From JACOUT01 sp964580865 (GTDB lineage Bacteria > Myxococcota > UBA727 > VGSZ01), in contig CAZONM010000297.1 of the NCBI GenBank assembly GCA_964580865.1, forward strand, positions 1 through 7,669: a stretch of DNA of 7,669 bases. Reading direction: 5' to 3'. Under the pieces are notes generated by a model. It searched no databases. It saw only the letters and a program-made list of their open reading frames with translations, and was not told the DNA's origin. Below, piece by piece: positions 5,811-7,669 of the stretch. Every line of letters starts with the position of its first letter. Position 1 is the stretch's first letter. The translations under genes and the position numbers were made by a program.

Positions 5811-5830
5811 TTTCACACACTTTCACGCAC
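5811..5830 (+). promoter_or_regulatory. Tandem 10-bp direct repeat (TTTCACRCAC x2) upstream of the lipoprotein gene
   Basis: TTTCACACAC at 5811-5820 is followed directly by TTTCACGCAC at 5821-5830, identical at 9 of 10 positions. The repeat period is 10 bases, about one helical turn. The first copy is also part of a small inverted repeat, GTGT-TTC-ACAC (5808-5818). The repeat is clearly less GC-rich than its surroundings and sits 16 bases before ATG 5846. A protein-binding operator or core promoter element is plausible. I see no convincing sigma-70 -35/-10 pair: TTGCGT at 5782 and TAGGTG at 5805, 17 bases apart, is only a weak candidate. Confidence 0.4.
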
Positions 5831-5835
5831 CACCC

Positions 5836-5840
5836 AGGGA
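5836..5840 (+). promoter_or_regulatory. Ribosome binding site of the lipoprotein metallophosphatase gene
   Basis: AGGGA is spaced 5 bases from ATG 5846, a good Shine-Dalgarno fit. It fixes the start so that the product begins with a short basic N-terminus, a hydrophobic signal segment and a lipobox cysteine. Confidence 0.55.
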
Positions 5841-5845
5841 TCGCC

Positions 5846-7669
5846 ATGCTTCGCCTCGCTCTCTCGGCCGCCGCCGCGGCCCTCTTCGCCTCGTTGTCCA
5901 TGACGTCGTGCAGCTGCGGCGCGCCCGCCGAGGGCGAGGGCGAAGGCGAGGGTGAGGGTGAGGGCGAGGGCGAGGGTGAAGGCGAGGGCGAGGGTGAGGG
6001 CGAAGGCGAGGGCGAGGGTGAAGGCGAGGGTGAAGGCGAGGGCGAGGGCGAGGGCGAGGGCGAGGGCGCCCTGGTGACGCTGCAGCTCCTGACCATCTCC
6101 GACTGGCACGGCCAGATCGACCCCCTGGTGGTGCGCAACCCCACCACCAGCGCCAACGAGGAGATCGGCGGCGCCGCGGCCTTGGGGGCCTACTTCGACG
6201 CTCACCGCGCGCAGAACCCGAACACGCTGGTGCTCGCCGGCGGCGACAGCTTCGGCGGCTCGCCGCCCATCGCGTCGTTCTTCGAGGAGGAGCCCGCCGT
6301 CATCGCGCTCAACCTCATGGGGCTCGACTACGACACCTTCGGCAACCACAACTTCGACCGCGGCCTCGCGCATCTCCAGGAGATGATCGACCTCGCCGAC
6401 TACACCTTCGTGTCGTCGAACCTGCAGAACCTGGCCGGCAACCTCACGGGCGTGGAGTCGCCCTTCCACCTCGTCACCCTGGGCGGCGTCACCGTGGGCA
6501 TCGTGGGCATCACCAACGACGACGCGCCCACGCTGGTGTTCCCGGGCAACATGGGCGCCCTCACGGTGGCGGCGTCGGCCGCCGCGGCGAACAGCGCACG
6601 CGCGGCCGCCGTCACCGCGGGCGCCGACGTGGTGGTGGCGCTGGTGCACATGGGCGCCACCGGCCGCGACGCGGGCGGCGAGCCCACGGGCCCGCTCATC
6701 GAGTTCGCCGGCGACGTCACCGGCTTCGACGTCATCGTGGGCGACCACACCGACTACGAGGTCAACGAGGTGATCAACGGCGCCATCGTGGTCGAGAACA
6801 AGAGCAAGGGCCGCAGCTACGGCCGCGTCCAGCTCGACGTGCGCGTGGCCACGGGCGAGGTGGTCGGCACAAATGCCGAGATCGTCACGCCGCTGGTGGC
6901 CAACGTGACGCCCCGCGCCGACATCGTGACGGCCATGGAGACCTACCGCACGCAGGTGGCGGCGCAGCTCGATCGCAAGATCGGCGACACCACGGCGCTG
7001 TTCGAGCGGGGCAGCAACGTCGAGCGCCTCAACGAGGTGCCCATCGGCAACCTCGTGGCCGACGCCTACCGGCTGCGCTGCCCGTCGACCGGCGCGCCCT
7101 CGCAGATCGGCTTCAGCAACGGCGGCGGCATCCGCGACAAGCTGCCCTCGGCCTACGTGCCGGTGGCCACCCTCGATCGCGCGCTGCCCGACGCCGAGCT
7201 GGTGGTGGGCGACGCCTACGCGGTCCTGCCCTTCGGCAACTTCGTGGTCACGCGTACGGTCACGGGCGCGCAGCTCCGGGCCATGCTCGAGCACGGCTTC
7301 GCGCAGCTGCCGAACGCCGACGGGCGCTTCCCGCAGGTGTCGGGCATCGAGGTGGAGGTCGACATCGGGAACGCCGTGGGCTCGCGCGTCACCTCGCTCA
7401 CGCTCACCGACGGCACGCCCATCGCCGACGGCACGAGCTACACCTTCGCCACCACCGACTTCATCAACCTGGCGGGCGACGGCTACACCATGCTCAACGA
7501 CGGGCAGGGCACCACCTGTGCCTTGGGCGCCGACGTGCTGGCCGCGCACATCGACGACCAGGCGGGCCCGCTCACCCCCGCCACCGCCGGCCGCATCACC
7601 ATCACCGACAGCGGCCCCGGCGAGGGCGAGGGCGAGGGCGAGGGCGAGGGCGAGGGCGAGGGCGAGGGC
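5846..7669 (+). CDS. Secreted lipoprotein 5'-nucleotidase/metallophosphatase (UshA-like) with Glu-Gly linkers, 3'-truncated by the window end
   Basis: The frame is open for 608 codons to the window end. Residues 1-21 are a signal peptide (MLRLALSAAAAALFASLSMTS) with lipobox MTSC and lipidation at C22, so the protein should be anchored in a membrane and face the periplasm or surface. Residues 29-74 are 23 Glu-Gly units. The metallophosphatase domain follows: SDWHG (D86, H88), GGDSFGG (D134), GNHNFDRG (N167, H168, D171), LVHMG (H268) and GDHTDYEV (H301), supplying the two-metal ligands and the His/Asp pair. The C-terminal 5'-nucleotidase domain (about 380-590) has SNGGGIR (424-430), LPFGN (461-465) and AGDGYTML (543-550). 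C412 and C558 could form a disulfide. Family members hydrolyse nucleotides or nucleotide sugars, often to scavenge phosphate or nucleosides. GNHN instead of GNHE and GDHTD instead of GGHTH place it in a UshA-related subfamily. A second Glu-Gly run begins at 593, so a further domain or anchor probably lies beyond the window. Confidence 0.9.
   Translation, partial: MLRLALSAAAAALFASLSMTSCSCGAPAEGEGEGEGEGEGEGEGEGEGEGEGEGEGEGEGEGEGEGEGEGEGEGALVTLQLLTISDWHGQIDPLVVRNPTTSANEEIGGAAALGAYFDAHRAQNPNTLVLAGGDSFGGSPPIASFFEEEPAVIALNLMGLDYDTFGNHNFDRGLAHLQEMIDLADYTFVSSNLQNLAGNLTGVESPFHLVTLGGVTVGIVGITNDDAPTLVFPGNMGALTVAASAAAANSARAAAVTAGADVVVALVHMGATGRDAGGEPTGPLIEFAGDVTGFDVIVGDHTDYEVNEVINGAIVVENKSKGRSYGRVQLDVRVATGEVVGTNAEIVTPLVANVTPRADIVTAMETYRTQVAAQLDRKIGDTTALFERGSNVERLNEVPIGNLVADAYRLRCPSTGAPSQIGFSNGGGIRDKLPSAYVPVATLDRALPDAELVVGDAYAVLPFGNFVVTRTVTGAQLRAMLEHGFAQLPNADGRFPQVSGIEVEVDIGNAVGSRVTSLTLTDGTPIADGTSYTFATTDFINLAGDGYTMLNDGQGTTCALGADVLAAHIDDQAGPLTPATAGRITITDSGPGEGEGEGEGEGEGEGEG
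5930..6067 (+). repeat. Hexanucleotide repeat encoding 23 Glu-Gly units
   Basis: Twenty-three in-frame copies of GARGGY follow the lipidated N-terminus. The third bases vary: five GAA instead of GAG (units 3, 9, 13, 16, 18) and six GGT instead of GGC (units 4, 5, 8, 11, 15, 17). The last five units are pure GAGGGC. The peptide is acidic, flexible and probably unstructured, acting as a spacer that holds the enzyme away from the membrane. The long Ser-Pro and Ala-Leu runs read from the minus strand come only from this repeat. Confidence 0.95.
7622..7669 (+). repeat. Second Glu-Gly hexanucleotide repeat, 8 units, cut by the window end
   Basis: Eight in-frame GAGGGC units directly follow DSGPG at the end of the 5'-nucleotidase domain and run to the last base. 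Unlike the first run, every unit is identical at the DNA level. In proteins of this style such a run often separates the enzyme from another domain or a C-terminal sorting tail, but nothing beyond it can be seen here. Confidence 0.9.

Noticed and set aside
4611..5816. Minus-strand open frame opposite the Ntn-hydrolase
   Set aside because: It is antisense to a well-supported gene, has biased composition and no motifs.
5930..6067. CRISPR-like or regulatory tandem array
   Set aside because: The unit is 6 bases, in frame, without spacers, and encodes a Glu-Gly linker within a long coding frame.
5813..7549. Minus-strand open frame with Ala-Leu/Thr-Leu runs, and a shorter Ser-Pro-rich one at 5602-6156
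   Set aside because: The dipeptide runs are the reverse complement of the Glu-Gly hexanucleotide repeat, and the rest is antisense to the 5'-nucleotidase domains.
1..7669. tRNA, rRNA, riboswitch, insertion sequence or phage genes
   Set aside because: No cloverleaf, rRNA-like, transposase or phage-type sequence was recognised by reading either strand.

Overview
The window is very GC-rich: hand-counted 60-base lines in the flanking genes run about 67-82% GC. All convincing genes lie on the + strand. The codon use, the acidic Glu-Gly dipeptide repeats in a surface lipoprotein, and the protein families present all suggest a Myxococcota-type (deltaproteobacterial) chromosome. That placement is an inference, since the window has no rRNA or other marker gene.

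Layout. (1) Bases 2-1760 hold a two-gene saccharopine module: the 3' part of a LYS1-like saccharopine dehydrogenase (lysine-forming), then a complete LYS9-like saccharopine reductase (glutamate-forming), 16 bases apart. (2) Bases 1773-2495 hold an orphan ORF of lower GC (about 63% in sampled lines) with a HEPN-type RHxxxH motif (Rx4H). A perfect 10-bp inverted repeat made of stop codon plus G-tract flanks it. It is followed by 234 bases without a forward gene, containing a G-quadruplex-prone C-tract cluster and what looks like the 3' remnant of a minus-strand membrane protein gene. (3) Bases 2730-4621 hold argC and argB, which overlap by 4 bases. (4) Bases 4665-5762 hold a C45/AAT-type Ntn-hydrolase. 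(5) From 5846 to the window end runs an open-ended gene for a secreted lipoprotein: lipobox, 23 x Glu-Gly linker, UshA-like metallophosphatase/5'-nucleotidase, then a second Glu-Gly run cut by the window end. It has no stop codon inside the window.

How the genes fit together. The saccharopine pair links lysine, 2-oxoglutarate, glutamate and 2-aminoadipate semialdehyde, for either lysine breakdown or synthesis. ArgC and ArgB carry out steps 2 and 3 of arginine synthesis from glutamate, on acylated intermediates. The Ntn-hydrolase directly after argB could be an N-acyl-processing enzyme, but only its position suggests this. The lipoprotein appears to be an independent unit: a possible hairpin separates it from the gene before, and a short TTTCAC tandem repeat lies in its leader. 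The most unusual items are the compositionally distinct HEPN-like ORF with its flanking G-tract inverted repeats, and the two Glu-Gly runs, which show very different degrees of synonymous decay.
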